Of a stretch of 64,000 nucleotides of DNA, positions 1-8,111 are shown in pieces. Both the position numbers and the translations under genes were made by a program. The DNA comes from SAR324 cluster bacterium REDSEA-S27_B3 (lineage in GTDB: Bacteria; SAR324; NAC60-12), in assembly GCA_001627865.1 (NCBI GenBank), contig LUQO01000015.1, positions 1-64,000 of the forward strand, given 5' to 3'. Positions within the stretch are counted from its first letter, which is position 1, and the number at the start of each line of letters is the position of its first letter. The notes under the pieces were generated by a model that saw only the letters and a program-made list of their open reading frames with translations, did not search any database and had not been told where the DNA came from.

Positions 1-273
1 TGGATTAATTGCTTTTGGCTGAGGGCACACTTTTTTATACAGAGAGGTGTCGCCATAGCATATCCAGGAAGCACGGATAATTACGCCAGTACGCTGCGGC
101 CCTCCATTCACCTGAATATAATCTGATGGAGAAAATGAAGTAATCACCTTGCGCGATGTGTTGGCGATCCTGTCAAAAACTTCCAGTTCGTATGCTCGAT
201 ATTCGGCTAAAGCTGCTGTGTAACTCAGCAGAAAAAATATTGGAATTAAAAACAAGATTGCTTTCCGGTTCAT
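1..273 (-). CDS. Secreted protein, unrecognised (3' end cut by window edge)
   Basis: Open frame of 91 codons that starts at the ATG at 273-271 and runs off the left edge without a stop. The N-terminus is a clear signal peptide: basic MNRK, then a hydrophobic stretch (residues 5-22) ending in an AALA cleavage-like site, so the product should be exported. The start overlaps the stop of the pentapeptide-repeat gene in an ATGA arrangement, which implies translational coupling and that it is the last visible gene of the rnc-rluB-fapA operon. The mature part has a few Cys and no motif I can name. Function unknown. Confidence 0.65.
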   Translation of the reverse strand, partial: MNRKAILFLIPIFFLLSYTAALAEYRAYELEVFDRIANTSRKVITSFSPSDYIQVNGGPQRTGVIIRASWICYGDTSLYKKVCPQPKAINP

Positions 274-1109
274 CGGCTTACCCCTTCCAGGCTTGCTCCG
301 TCATAAATTGTATCCTGCTCCAAAACACTATTCATGGCAGATCCATTAAAATTGCTGTTGGAAAAATCTGCCATAGCTAAATTTGCCTTGTCAAGTATCG
401 CTTCTTTAATCTCTGCTCCACCCGCTTTCGCGCCGATCAGCAGGGCAGCGTTCAAAGCCGTGGAATTCAAGCGGGCATTTTCTAAAGTTGCAGAAAAAAG
501 TTTTGCCTTGCTTAAGTCACATTCCTGCAATGATGCTGCAGAAAAATTGCAGAAATTTAATATTGCTTCCTGCAGCTGAGATGAATCCAAGTGAGCTCCG
601 GCGAATTCTGAACCGGTAAAATCCGAACCTGCCGCTTTAATACCAAATGCCCGGCAGGCGCTGAAATCACAGATATGCAATTTTGCCCCATTCAAATTGG
701 AATCAGACATTGTGGCAAAAGAGAAATTGCAGAGATCACCATCGATTTCAATCATCACACAGTCTTTGAGAAAAGCGCCGCTGAAATCAGTGCTATGCAG
801 AACTGCCTGACGGAAGTTTGTTTCAATAAATACACTGTCACGTAAATCTGATTTGCTGAAATCACACTTATTGAAAGAAGATTCCTGTACAATGCAGTCC
901 TGCATTTCACAGTCATCCAACAGACATTCTTCAAAGCGTGAAAAGGCAATTATTGAGCCTTTGAAGCTACTTCTTGTAAATTTGCATTTATTGAATATCG
1001 CTCCTTCAAAATCAAAGTCATCAAGCTGCATTCCGGTGAGATCTTTCTCCTTTAACGGATCGCGATGCTTTACTCTACGCTCAACTTCTTTTCTTGTTAA
1101 ATCTGCCAT
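270..1109 (-). CDS. Pentapeptide-repeat protein
   Basis: A 279-residue protein made almost entirely of pentapeptide repeats of the A(D/N)LXX type. Phrases such as CDFSK, SDLRD, ADFSN and NFNGS recur with a period of five from about residue 20 to 265, which predicts a right-handed quadrilateral beta-helix. There is no signal peptide or membrane segment, so it is probably cytoplasmic. Such repeats are found in gyrase-protecting proteins and many of unknown role, and nothing here distinguishes between them. It lies 17 nt downstream of fapA and overlaps the next gene by 4 nt, so it is in the operon. Family assignment is secure; function is not. Confidence 0.85.
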   Translation of the reverse strand: MADLTRKEVERRVKHRDPLKEKDLTGMQLDDFDFEGAIFNKCKFTRSSFKGSIIAFSRFEECLLDDCEMQDCIVQESSFNKCDFSKSDLRDSVFIETNFRQAVLHSTDFSGAFLKDCVMIEIDGDLCNFSFATMSDSNLNGAKLHICDFSACRAFGIKAAGSDFTGSEFAGAHLDSSQLQEAILNFCNFSAASLQECDLSKAKLFSATLENARLNSTALNAALLIGAKAGGAEIKEAILDKANLAMADFSNSNFNGSAMNSVLEQDTIYDGASLEGVSR

Positions 1110-1126
1110 TATTTTTTAAGCGATGC

Positions 1127-2728
1127 TCAAACCATTATCTCGAAAAAATATTTTTGATAGTCCTTCAGAAGTTCCCTGCAGGAACTGGTTTGAATACCAT
1201 TTTCTGAGAAACTGAAGGCTTTATCTTTAATATCTGAGCGAACATTGTACCGATAGCGACGGACGTTTATGGCTGTGCCTGCAGGAATCCTTCCGGTGAT
1301 AAAGACTACACCTCCGCCTGTGATTTTGTTCAGTTCATTGATTTCATCCTGTGCCTCCCGTTTTCGCAAATCAGAGAATGCGCTTACAACATTTTTATTT
1401 GCCTTTTCCTCCAGTTCGCCCAAAACCCTTATTTTATCCTCAACCCAGCCGCTTTTTCCCAAATCTTCAAGGTAGGAAGCATTAAACTGTTTCCTGTTCT
1501 TGAGTGAGATACCGACTTCAATTATTGTCTGTGGAGTAATCTCATTCTTGTTTGGAGCATTATTATTTTTCTTTTTTTTAACAGGCATCCCGACATTCGA
1601 GAGCCGAATAAGATTTCCCGCCTGCAGCACTCCCCCACAGGCATATCCGTCAATTGCATTGATCTGCAGAGTTGAACCGCATAAAACTTTGGAGTTTAAG
1701 ATAAACTCATCAACGACAGCATGATCAAAGATGCTGGCTTGAGTATCAATCATATTGGCGGCGTGCAGTGAACCGCCGCACTGTACGATTGTTCCTTTGA
1801 GTCCCTGTGTAACACGTATGTCACCAAGAGAACGCAGCTGGGCTTTACCGACGGAACCGCCTATTTCAATACGTACCGCCTCCACGCTGCATCGGTCAGA
1901 AACATTTCCCCTGATGCTTACTATTCCGTCAAATCTTACACGTCCGATGGTGGCGTCAACTTTATCCATGTATTTTATCTTTTCCACTGAAATGCTGTCA
2001 TTACCAAGGCAGACTACCCCTTCTTTTGTGGCAATGATGTGAGTTCCTTCAGCATTGTATCTGGTGTTCCGCCCTGGTCGAATGCGGAATTGTTTTCCGG
2101 AAGTGGCAGTGATCAGCCTTCCTGTAATGGTATATCCGTCTTCTCCCATTGTGGCCTGTTCCACACGAACAAGTTCCTGGCCCTCTGTTACTTTCTGTAA
2201 TACCGGAAGCTCGCGCAGACTTACAGTTGTGTCCGAAGATGGACGAAACTTTTCTGGAAGAAAAAGCAATTCAGGATGACCATTTGCTCCATTTACGGGT
2301 GATTTCCCGCTTGCTGCCAAAGCAGGTTCATAATAAATCCTGTCTGTTATAATTTTTTCAATATATTCCCTGTCTATGCCCTGATGCACATTCTTCTCCC
2401 TGAATGCCGCCAGTACTCGTTCCAGTGTCAACGGCTCAATTTCCTCCTGGGGAGGTATGACATTAAGATAGGCTTTTGAATCATCTTCGCTGAGTTCAAT
2501 CTGCAAAGTGAAATCAGTGGTTTTTAAATCTGTGAGAAAATCAAATTCACCACTGGTACGATTATAAATATCAAGCAATTGTTCCGGGATATAGTCTACA
2601 TCCATCAGGTGCAGTTCCGCCTGGATTTCGTTTATATCCGCAGTTTCAGCTCCTATCAGCTGCTCTGGTACGCGCAGCATGACTTTGCCATCGGCGACTG
2701 ATATTTTATATAATTCTGCCTTTGGCAT
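1127..2728 (-). CDS. fapA: FapA/DUF342 family polymerisation-associated protein
   Basis: A 533-residue protein of the FapA (DUF342) family. The N-terminal ~210 residues carry the FapA head. Residues ~215-380 form a glycine- and valine-rich beta-solenoid (for example GNVSDRCSV, GGSVG, GGSLHA). A basic, Asn-rich loop lies at ~383-395, and a helical C-terminal part at ~405-465 is likely coiled-coil. Members have been linked to flagellar placement and to surface polymer assembly in different bacteria, and the family is poorly defined biochemically. It sits 39 nt after the pseudouridine synthase gene in a minus-strand operon. Flagellar stator genes are nearby on the other strand, but the link is only suggestive. 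Confidence 0.85.
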   Translation of the reverse strand: MPKAELYKISVADGKVMLRVPEQLIGAETADINEIQAELHLMDVDYIPEQLLDIYNRTSGEFDFLTDLKTTDFTLQIELSEDDSKAYLNVIPPQEEIEPLTLERVLAAFREKNVHQGIDREYIEKIITDRIYYEPALAASGKSPVNGANGHPELLFLPEKFRPSSDTTVSLRELPVLQKVTEGQELVRVEQATMGEDGYTITGRLITATSGKQFRIRPGRNTRYNAEGTHIIATKEGVVCLGNDSISVEKIKYMDKVDATIGRVRFDGIVSIRGNVSDRCSVEAVRIEIGGSVGKAQLRSLGDIRVTQGLKGTIVQCGGSLHAANMIDTQASIFDHAVVDEFILNSKVLCGSTLQINAIDGYACGGVLQAGNLIRLSNVGMPVKKKKNNNAPNKNEITPQTIIEVGISLKNRKQFNASYLEDLGKSGWVEDKIRVLGELEEKANKNVVSAFSDLRKREAQDEINELNKITGGGVVFITGRIPAGTAINVRRYRYNVRSDIKDKAFSFSENGIQTSSCRELLKDYQKYFFEIMV

Positions 2729-2767
2729 GTCTTTAGTGTGGAGTTAGTGCTGGATTCAGGTTGGAGA

Positions 2768-3514
2768 TCAAAAATGATTTAAGGCACACTGTTTGATTTC
2801 TTCCGTACTCAAAGCTCTGGATTCTCCGGACTGCAGATCACCCAACTTGATGGAGCCAATCTGGAAACGCTTTATTTTCAGCACAGGATAACCGAGGTTC
2901 AGAAACATCTTTTTTATTTGCCTGTTCGTTCCTTCTTTGAGAAAAAGCTCAAGCCAGGTTTTGTCGTTCACAGTGTGCAAAATTCTGACACGCACCTGCT
3001 GGTGTTTGCGATCATCAATCACCGGACCCTGCCGTAAAGTTGACAATGCCTGATTTTTCACAAGACCCCGTACCTTGACAAAATAACCTTTTGATACTTT
3101 GTGCCGGGGATGCATCAGCTGATGTGCCAGATCACCGTCATTGGTGAGTAAAATCAAGCCTTCTGCATCATAATCAAGTCTGCCTACAGGAAACAGTCTT
3201 GAAGATGTTTGTGGAAAAAAGTCATTGATTGCCACTCGTCCCTGAGGATCATTGAGAGTCGTGATGCAATTTTTAGGCTTGTACAGAGCATATACCTCTG
3301 TTTTTTGCTTCGGAGATATATCAACTCTACGGCCTTCCACGCTCAGATGGTCAATTCCGATGAGCATTTTCTGGCCCATCTGTTTCACAATCTGACCATT
3401 CAGAAAAACCTCTCCGGAACGAATTAAATCTTCGGCTGCACGTCTTGAAGCAATTCCGGCCTGTGCGATAACTTTTTGTATCCGGACAGGTTCTTCAAAA
3501 TCAGTATTTCTCAT
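2768..3514 (-). CDS. rluB: 23S rRNA pseudouridine synthase, RsuA/RluB family
   Basis: A 248-residue RNA pseudouridine synthase. An N-terminal S4 RNA-binding domain (residues ~10-60, with ASRRAAEDLI) precedes the catalytic domain. The family signature GRLDYDAEGLILLTNDGD starts near residue 111, giving catalytic Asp114. The C-terminal KEGTNRQIKKM motif is also typical. RluB modifies 23S rRNA U2605 in E. coli; RsuA and RluE/F share the fold, so exact specificity is inferred. Its ATG overlaps the rnc stop codon (ATGA), so the two RNA-processing enzymes are translationally coupled. Confidence 0.88.
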   Translation of the reverse strand: MRNTDFEEPVRIQKVIAQAGIASRRAAEDLIRSGEVFLNGQIVKQMGQKMLIGIDHLSVEGRRVDISPKQKTEVYALYKPKNCITTLNDPQGRVAINDFFPQTSSRLFPVGRLDYDAEGLILLTNDGDLAHQLMHPRHKVSKGYFVKVRGLVKNQALSTLRQGPVIDDRKHQQVRVRILHTVNDKTWLELFLKEGTNRQIKKMFLNLGYPVLKIKRFQIGSIKLGDLQSGESRALSTEEIKQCALNHF

Positions 3515-4251
3515 CTGCTGATATTATTTCCTTCAAGCAGGGAAGGATCCTGTTGGATTCGTGTCAAAGCATTTTCAGCGGCGAGCTGACTGGCAAGTTT
3601 TTTACTGGCCCCCTTGCCTCTGCCGTACTCTTTTTCCCTGACAAAAACCGCCATGGTGAATTCTTTTTGATGATCCGGACCTGTTTCTTCTATAAGTTCG
3701 TAAGTGGAGGGTATACCTGTAAGTTTCTGTACATGTTCCTGAAGCTCAGATTTATAATCCCGTGTGATGTAACCCTCTGCGTTTTCAGGCAGTCTGGGCA
3801 AAAACAATTTCTGAATTACACGTGTTATTTCGGAGAGTCCATGTTTTTCCCGGCTGTCGATATAAATGGCAGCCATTACTGCTTCAAATGTATCAGCCAG
3901 CAATGATGTTTTTTCCCGTCCTCCGGTCATTTCCTCACCTCTTCCCAGGAGCAGAAAATCACCTAATTCCAAGGCTCGTGCCTGTTTTGAAAGACCTGAT
4001 TCACTGACCAGACTTGCCCGGAATTTTGACAGGCCTCCTTCATCCAGTTCCGAGAATTCCTGCATCAGCATTTCGCTGATCACAAGATCCAGTACAGCAT
4101 CACCCAGAAACTCAATCTTTTCGTTGTTGCCGAAATCCTCCTCTGTCTCCGAGGGCAAATAGGATTTGTGTGTCAATGCCTGACGCAGGACTTTCGGATT
4201 TTCAAATTGGTAATCCAGTCGCTGACTGAGCTGTTTCCACTGCTGTTTCAT
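3511..4251 (-). CDS. rnc: Ribonuclease III
   Basis: A 246-residue double-strand-specific endoribonuclease for rRNA and mRNA processing. The RNase III signature NNEKIEFLGDAVLDLV spans residues 42-57 and holds the catalytic acidic residues Glu47 and Asp51. The second acidic site is in the ADTFEAVMAAIY helix (~118-130). A double-stranded RNA-binding domain fills residues ~158-232 (DYKSELQE to the KKLASQLAAENAL helix). Length is normal for the family. It follows the Bor-like gene by 5 nt and overlaps the pseudouridine synthase gene by 4 nt. Confidence 0.95.
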   Translation of the reverse strand: MKQQWKQLSQRLDYQFENPKVLRQALTHKSYLPSETEEDFGNNEKIEFLGDAVLDLVISEMLMQEFSELDEGGLSKFRASLVSESGLSKQARALELGDFLLLGRGEEMTGGREKTSLLADTFEAVMAAIYIDSREKHGLSEITRVIQKLFLPRLPENAEGYITRDYKSELQEHVQKLTGIPSTYELIEETGPDHQKEFTMAVFVREKEYGRGKGASKKLASQLAAENALTRIQQDPSLLEGNNISR

Positions 4252-4256
4252 GATTT

Positions 4257-4592
4257 TTATCTTTTACTGCGTTTACACCAAACTCTGACTGTATTTGGAC
4301 TGTACATTCCAAGGCTTAAATAATGTGTCATTCCGTCTGTCATAGTCTGCTCTATTTCAAGCAGTGAGGCGCCACTGGGACATGCCGCACGAACTTGTGC
4401 CGGTCCACCGATTTGTGTGTCTGTGAACGGCATGCTTACGCTTTGTATTTCTCCATCGTGATTTTCCCGCAGCATATCTGTATCATGATAAATACGTATC
4501 GTATAGCAGCCAGTAAAGGCAAAGGACAGCAGCAGAAAGATCAGCAACGTTGCCATGGCTGGGAAATGAAAGTTGAATTTATTGTTGATCAT
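4257..4592 (-). CDS. Bor-like outer-membrane lipoprotein
   Basis: A 111-residue small lipoprotein. The hydrophobic signal segment (residues ~12-28) ends in the lipobox FTGC, with lipidated Cys29. The C-terminal half resembles the lambda Bor/Iss family: a Cys-containing AACPSGA segment followed by a hydrophobic LSLGMYSP stretch and a final VRVWC. The two late cysteines match the family pattern and may form a disulfide. Lambda Bor is a phage-encoded serum-resistance lipoprotein; chromosomal homologues are common and of unknown role. It is the first gene of the rnc operon and divergent from tatD. Confidence 0.65.
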   Translation of the reverse strand: MINNKFNFHFPAMATLLIFLLLSFAFTGCYTIRIYHDTDMLRENHDGEIQSVSMPFTDTQIGGPAQVRAACPSGASLLEIEQTMTDGMTHYLSLGMYSPNTVRVWCKRSKR

Positions 4593-4733
4593 TTGACTAA
4601 TCTGCTGAGAGGTGCTGAACTAACATGCGAGCGAGGCTGATTTACAGAGGGAAAACAGGCATCCATGAAAATCGCGAACTGAACAAAATTTTTTTATCAT
4701 TTACCACTTCAGTTTAGCTAATATTCACGTGTT
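4593..4733. other. Divergent intergenic region, Bor-like gene / tatD
   Basis: This 141-nt non-coding stretch lies between two divergently transcribed genes and must hold promoters for the rnc operon (minus) and tatD (plus). It is AT-rich near tatD. I could not pick a convincing -35/-10 pair. Confidence 0.4.
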
Positions 4734-5498
4734 ATGACAAGTTTTATCGATACACACTGCCACCTCGATAAACTGGACTCTACGCCGCAGGAGGCAGTAA
4801 ATGAAGCAAAAGACGCAGATGTGCAACAGATGATTACCATTTCTGTTGATGAGACATCTTTTGATTTTGTTTCAGACGCTGTGCAAGAATTTGCAGAAGT
4901 TTACGGCAGTGTGGGAATGCATCCGCATGACGCTTCAGATTTTAATCAATCTTCCGAAAAGAGAATCCGTAAACTCGCCCAAACACAGGATAAGCTGATT
5001 GCAATAGGAGAAACAGGACTTGATTATCATTACATGAACAGTTCTTTTGAAGAGCAGCAGCATGCTTTCCGCAGCCAGCTTCAGATTGCTGTTGATCTTA
5101 ATCTTCCGGTTGTTCTGCACAGCAGAGAAGCAGAAACTGATACAGTCCGGATTTTGCAGGAAATTCCTGTTCCATCTCTTGGTGTGGCGCACAGTTTTAC
5201 AAGTTCGCTCAAAATGGCCCGCTCTTTAGTGGACTTGGGATGGTATCTTGGAATCAATGGTATTGTAACATTCAAAAACGCTGAAAATCTGAGGGAAGTT
5301 GTACGCTGGCTTCCCTTGGATAGATTGCTCCTGGAAACAGACTCCCCTTTTCTTGCCCCCGTTCCCTTTCGAGGGAAACCAAACAAACCCGCCCACATTC
5401 CTGTTATTGCCGCTTTTATCGCGGAGTTGCGGAAAATCTCTATCGAAGAATTGTCTGAACAAACTTCACAAAATGCTCACTGCTTATTCCGCATCTAA
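4734..5498 (+). CDS. tatD: TatD family metal-dependent deoxyribonuclease
   Basis: A 254-residue TatD/YcfH-type hydrolase with a TIM-barrel metal site. The expected ligands are all visible: the THCHLD motif (His8, His10), Glu93 in GETGLDYHY, His129 in VVLHSRE, His153 in AHSFTSS and Asp203 in LETDSPFLAP. Family members are 3'-5' DNA exonucleases involved in DNA repair and turnover. It is monocistronic here, with the motA block about 340 nt downstream. The name is a family call; TatD, YcfH and YjjV cannot be separated by eye. Confidence 0.9.
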   Translation: MTSFIDTHCHLDKLDSTPQEAVNEAKDADVQQMITISVDETSFDFVSDAVQEFAEVYGSVGMHPHDASDFNQSSEKRIRKLAQTQDKLIAIGETGLDYHYMNSSFEEQQHAFRSQLQIAVDLNLPVVLHSREAETDTVRILQEIPVPSLGVAHSFTSSLKMARSLVDLGWYLGINGIVTFKNAENLREVVRWLPLDRLLLETDSPFLAPVPFRGKPNKPAHIPVIAAFIAELRKISIEELSEQTSQNAHCLFRI

Positions 5499-5836
5499 CA
5501 ATTAAAACCCCCATCCTGCCTGAGCAGTCAAGGCTCAAAGAATTTTCTGATATTTAAATAATTATAAGTGATATCAGTTAACTGTGTTTGATATTACTGA
5601 AATGAATTGGTTATTACCGTTTTGAAATGTTTTAGAAAATAAGACGGAAAAAATTCCCCACCTGATCATGCTGTTAAAAACTTCCAGCTGTGTTAAAGGC
5701 TGTTTCAGAAAAAATTCAGGGCAACTGTTTGTATTTTCACGGTTATTGCTAATCAAAAGCGTGTTGCAAAAAATGACAATTTTTACTGTAGAGAAGTAGT
5801 AATCTTCTCTTTTTTGAATTCTGGAGAAAAATATAT
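5499..5836. other. Intergenic region tatD-motA
   Basis: This 338-nt non-coding stretch contains a weak stem just after tatD (TGAGC at 5521-5525 with GCTCA at 5533-5537, then AT-rich sequence) that may act as its terminator. It also holds an inverted repeat CTGATAT/ATATCAG (5547-5553 and 5571-5577) and the stronger terminator-like hairpin at 5790-5815. I see no RNA gene or coding signal. Confidence 0.4.
5790..5815 (+). terminator. Terminator-like hairpin directly upstream of motA
   Basis: AGAGAAG (5790-5796) pairs with CTTCTCT (5804-5810) across a 7-nt loop, and six T residues follow. The hairpin ends only about 20 nt before the motA start codon, inside what should be the motA leader. It could end read-through from upstream or act as an attenuator for motA. 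Confidence 0.45.
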
Positions 5837-6667
5837 ATGGAACAGGGTACGCTCATTGGGACTATATTAGCCTGGTTTTTCCTGCTGTTTGCAATGATGT
5901 TCGACATGAACACTTTCACAGTAAATGCAGGAAACGCGATGTACTTCTGGGACACCGGCTCATTGATGATTGTTTTCGGTGGAACCATCGCATCCACATT
6001 TATTTCGCATCCAATGGGACTTGCAAAGGGAATGTTTGGCTTCATCGGCAGATCATGGAAACCTAATTCAGTGCAGCTGGTTGAAACACTGACACTGATT
6101 GTCGATGTTTCCAAAATTGCCCGAAAAAATATTCTGGCCATTGAAGACGCGCTGCCCAGCATTGAAAATCTTTTCCTGCGCGGAGGTCTCAGGCTTGTTG
6201 TGGATCGTGCCGACAGAGAAGCAATTGTGGAAATGATGGCACACGAAGTTAAATATTCTATGGCCGCCAAGGACGACGAAATTGCCGTTGTTGGAACAAT
6301 GGCTTCATTATGTCCGGCCTGGGGGATGCTTGGAACGCTGGTTGGACTGGTGCTGCTGTTGCAGAATCTGGATGACCCTTCAATGATCGGTCCGGCAATG
6401 GCAATCGCGTTGATTACCACTTTTTATGGATCACTGTTTGCGAACACCATCTTTGCTCCAGCCAAAAAGAAGCTTGAAAGCTATAAGTCTGAGGAAAAAG
6501 TACTGATGGAAATGATCCGTGATGGAGTACTGTATATTGAGGGCGGACAGCGTCCGGATTTTATTGAGAATGACCTGATGAATTATCTGCCTCCACCTCA
6601 AAAAACAATGTATGAATCTCTCAAGTTTGAAGGTGGCGGTGCTGCTGCCGCTGAAGGTGCTGAGTAA
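5837..6667 (+). CDS. motA: Flagellar motor stator protein MotA/PomA
   Basis: A 276-residue inner-membrane stator subunit. Four hydrophobic segments are visible (about 5-22, 37-56, 151-175, 184-205), with the large cytoplasmic loop between segments 2 and 3 as usual for MotA/PomA. Pro160 in the CPAWGMLGTLVG segment matches the conserved proline of TM3 that is needed for torque. A good ribosome-binding site (CTGGAG) precedes the ATG. MotA and MotB form the ion channel that drives rotation. The adjacent MotB-like genes resemble PomB, so sodium drive is possible but not shown. Confidence 0.92.
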   Translation: MEQGTLIGTILAWFFLLFAMMFDMNTFTVNAGNAMYFWDTGSLMIVFGGTIASTFISHPMGLAKGMFGFIGRSWKPNSVQLVETLTLIVDVSKIARKNILAIEDALPSIENLFLRGGLRLVVDRADREAIVEMMAHEVKYSMAAKDDEIAVVGTMASLCPAWGMLGTLVGLVLLLQNLDDPSMIGPAMAIALITTFYGSLFANTIFAPAKKKLESYKSEEKVLMEMIRDGVLYIEGGQRPDFIENDLMNYLPPPQKTMYESLKFEGGGAAAAEGAE

Positions 6668-6690
6668 ACTGAGCATGATAAGGAGCAATC

Positions 6691-7347
6691 ATGGGTCAGT
6701 TAATTGATGAGGAAGAATGTGAAGTATGTATTCCGTTTGATCAGGAATGGATATTCACTTATGGCGATCTTGTAACGCTTCTGCTTTGCTTCTTCATTTT
6801 GCTCTTTTCCATGTGCAGGACTGATGTGGAAAAAAGCAAGCAGATTTCCGAAAGTCTCAGAAGCATGCCCCCTGGAAGTCCATTTATCTTCAGCGGACAA
6901 AGTTCAAATTTGGATAAAGCATCAAAAGAGCTGCAGCAGCTGGAAATTCCGGATGAAGTAACAGTCAATGCCTCAAAAGCCGGAGTGGAAGTCACTTTCA
7001 GCAAGACCGTTGCATTCGAGCAGGGCTCAATTGAATTGAATGATGAAGCAAAAAAAGCCTTGAATAAAATGATGCCCATAATCGGTCAGCTGCAAAACAA
7101 CATCGAAATATCGGGACACACCGATGAGTCAGACGCAAATCAAAAGTATCCCTCGAACTGGGAACTGTCTGTTGCTAGGGCAAGTGTGATAGCTGCATTT
7201 CTGGAATCAAAAATGATTCCGATCAAGCGTATGCAGGTTGCCGGATATGGAGACACCCGTCCAAGGTTTTTTCCGGATACAGCTTATAAACGTAATTTGA
7301 ATCGTCGTGTACAGATTCTGCTCCTGCCTGAAGATAAAGACCGTTGA
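6691..7347 (+). CDS. motB: Flagellar motor stator protein MotB/PomB (first copy)
   Basis: A 218-residue stator subunit with a short acidic N-terminus, one transmembrane helix (~27-43) and a C-terminal OmpA-like peptidoglycan-binding domain (~100-215). Asp26 in TYGDLVTLL is the expected ion-binding aspartate. The OmpA domain keeps the GHTDES and NWELSVARA elements for peptidoglycan contact. A strong AAGGAG site precedes the ATG, 23 nt after motA. The N-terminus carries a CEVC pair that is repeated in the second copy. Confidence 0.92.
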   Translation: MGQLIDEEECEVCIPFDQEWIFTYGDLVTLLLCFFILLFSMCRTDVEKSKQISESLRSMPPGSPFIFSGQSSNLDKASKELQQLEIPDEVTVNASKAGVEVTFSKTVAFEQGSIELNDEAKKALNKMMPIIGQLQNNIEISGHTDESDANQKYPSNWELSVARASVIAAFLESKMIPIKRMQVAGYGDTRPRFFPDTAYKRNLNRRVQILLLPEDKDR

Positions 7348-7461
7348 ACATTCCAGGAACGGCAACAAATTCGAAGTGGGAATTATTTTCCTTATTTGAA
7401 ATGTCGGGCAGACTATTCTGCTGCAACTTTCAACTTTTAACCGTTAACAGCAAACAATTGA

Positions 7462-8103
7462 ATGGGACAACTCATTGATGAAGAGGATTGTGAAGTTTGT
7501 AAGCCCTTCGATCAGGAATGGATTTTTACTTACGGTGATCTGGTAACACTCCTGCTTTGCTTTTTCATTTTGCTTTTTTCTTCCTGTAAATATGAAACAA
7601 TGAAGTTCAAAAGCCTTGCTGCCAGCTTTAAACCACTGCCGGCAGGCACGCCGTTTCTAAATGAAGGCAAAGACTCAGTTGTTGAACAAATTGCTCAACA
7701 GCTGGAGGAAAGTGAGCTGGGAGATGATGCTAATATCAGTGTTGAAGAAAAAGGTGTTGTTGTCTCATTTAAGGCCAGCGCTTATTTTAAACCGGATTCA
7801 GCAAAGTTGAGTCAAAAGGCAGTCAAAGAATTGGGGCGCTTCTCCAACCTGGTTTTTCTGCTGCCTAACAATATACAAATTGAAGGGCACTCTGAAAAAA
7901 CTCCTCCAAAGAATTGGGATTCAAGCTGGGAGCTGGCAGGAGCACGATCTTCCAGGGTTGCCCGTTTCTTTATTGAAAATGGACTTGATCCCACAAAAAT
8001 CACTGTCAAGAGCTTCGGCTCAACTCGTCCCCGCTTTCTTGAAACCTCTCCTACCCAAAGAAGACTGAACAACCGTGTAGAAGTTATTGTGCTGCCGGAA
8101 TAA
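7462..8103 (+). CDS. Flagellar motor stator protein MotB/PomB (second, divergent copy)
   Basis: A 213-residue paralogue of the gene just upstream. The first ~45 residues are almost identical, including CEVC and the channel aspartate Asp26, but the periplasmic half has diverged. Its OmpA domain reads GHSEKT where copy one has GHTDES, so a normally conserved Asp that contacts peptidoglycan is changed to Glu; the SWELAGARS and RRLNNRVEV elements remain. A 114-nt gap separates the copies and the ribosome-binding site is weak. It may be an alternative partner for the single MotA, or a second subunit of a mixed stator. Confidence 0.88.
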   Translation: MGQLIDEEDCEVCKPFDQEWIFTYGDLVTLLLCFFILLFSSCKYETMKFKSLAASFKPLPAGTPFLNEGKDSVVEQIAQQLEESELGDDANISVEEKGVVVSFKASAYFKPDSAKLSQKAVKELGRFSNLVFLLPNNIQIEGHSEKTPPKNWDSSWELAGARSSRVARFFIENGLDPTKITVKSFGSTRPRFLETSPTQRRLNNRVEVIVLPE

Positions 8104-8111
8104 CTGAGCTG

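Noticed and set aside
5749-6420. Long open frame on the minus strand, 223 residues
   Set aside because: It lies antisense to motA, whose protein matches its family over its full length. The composition is what is expected for a frame opposite a coding gene.
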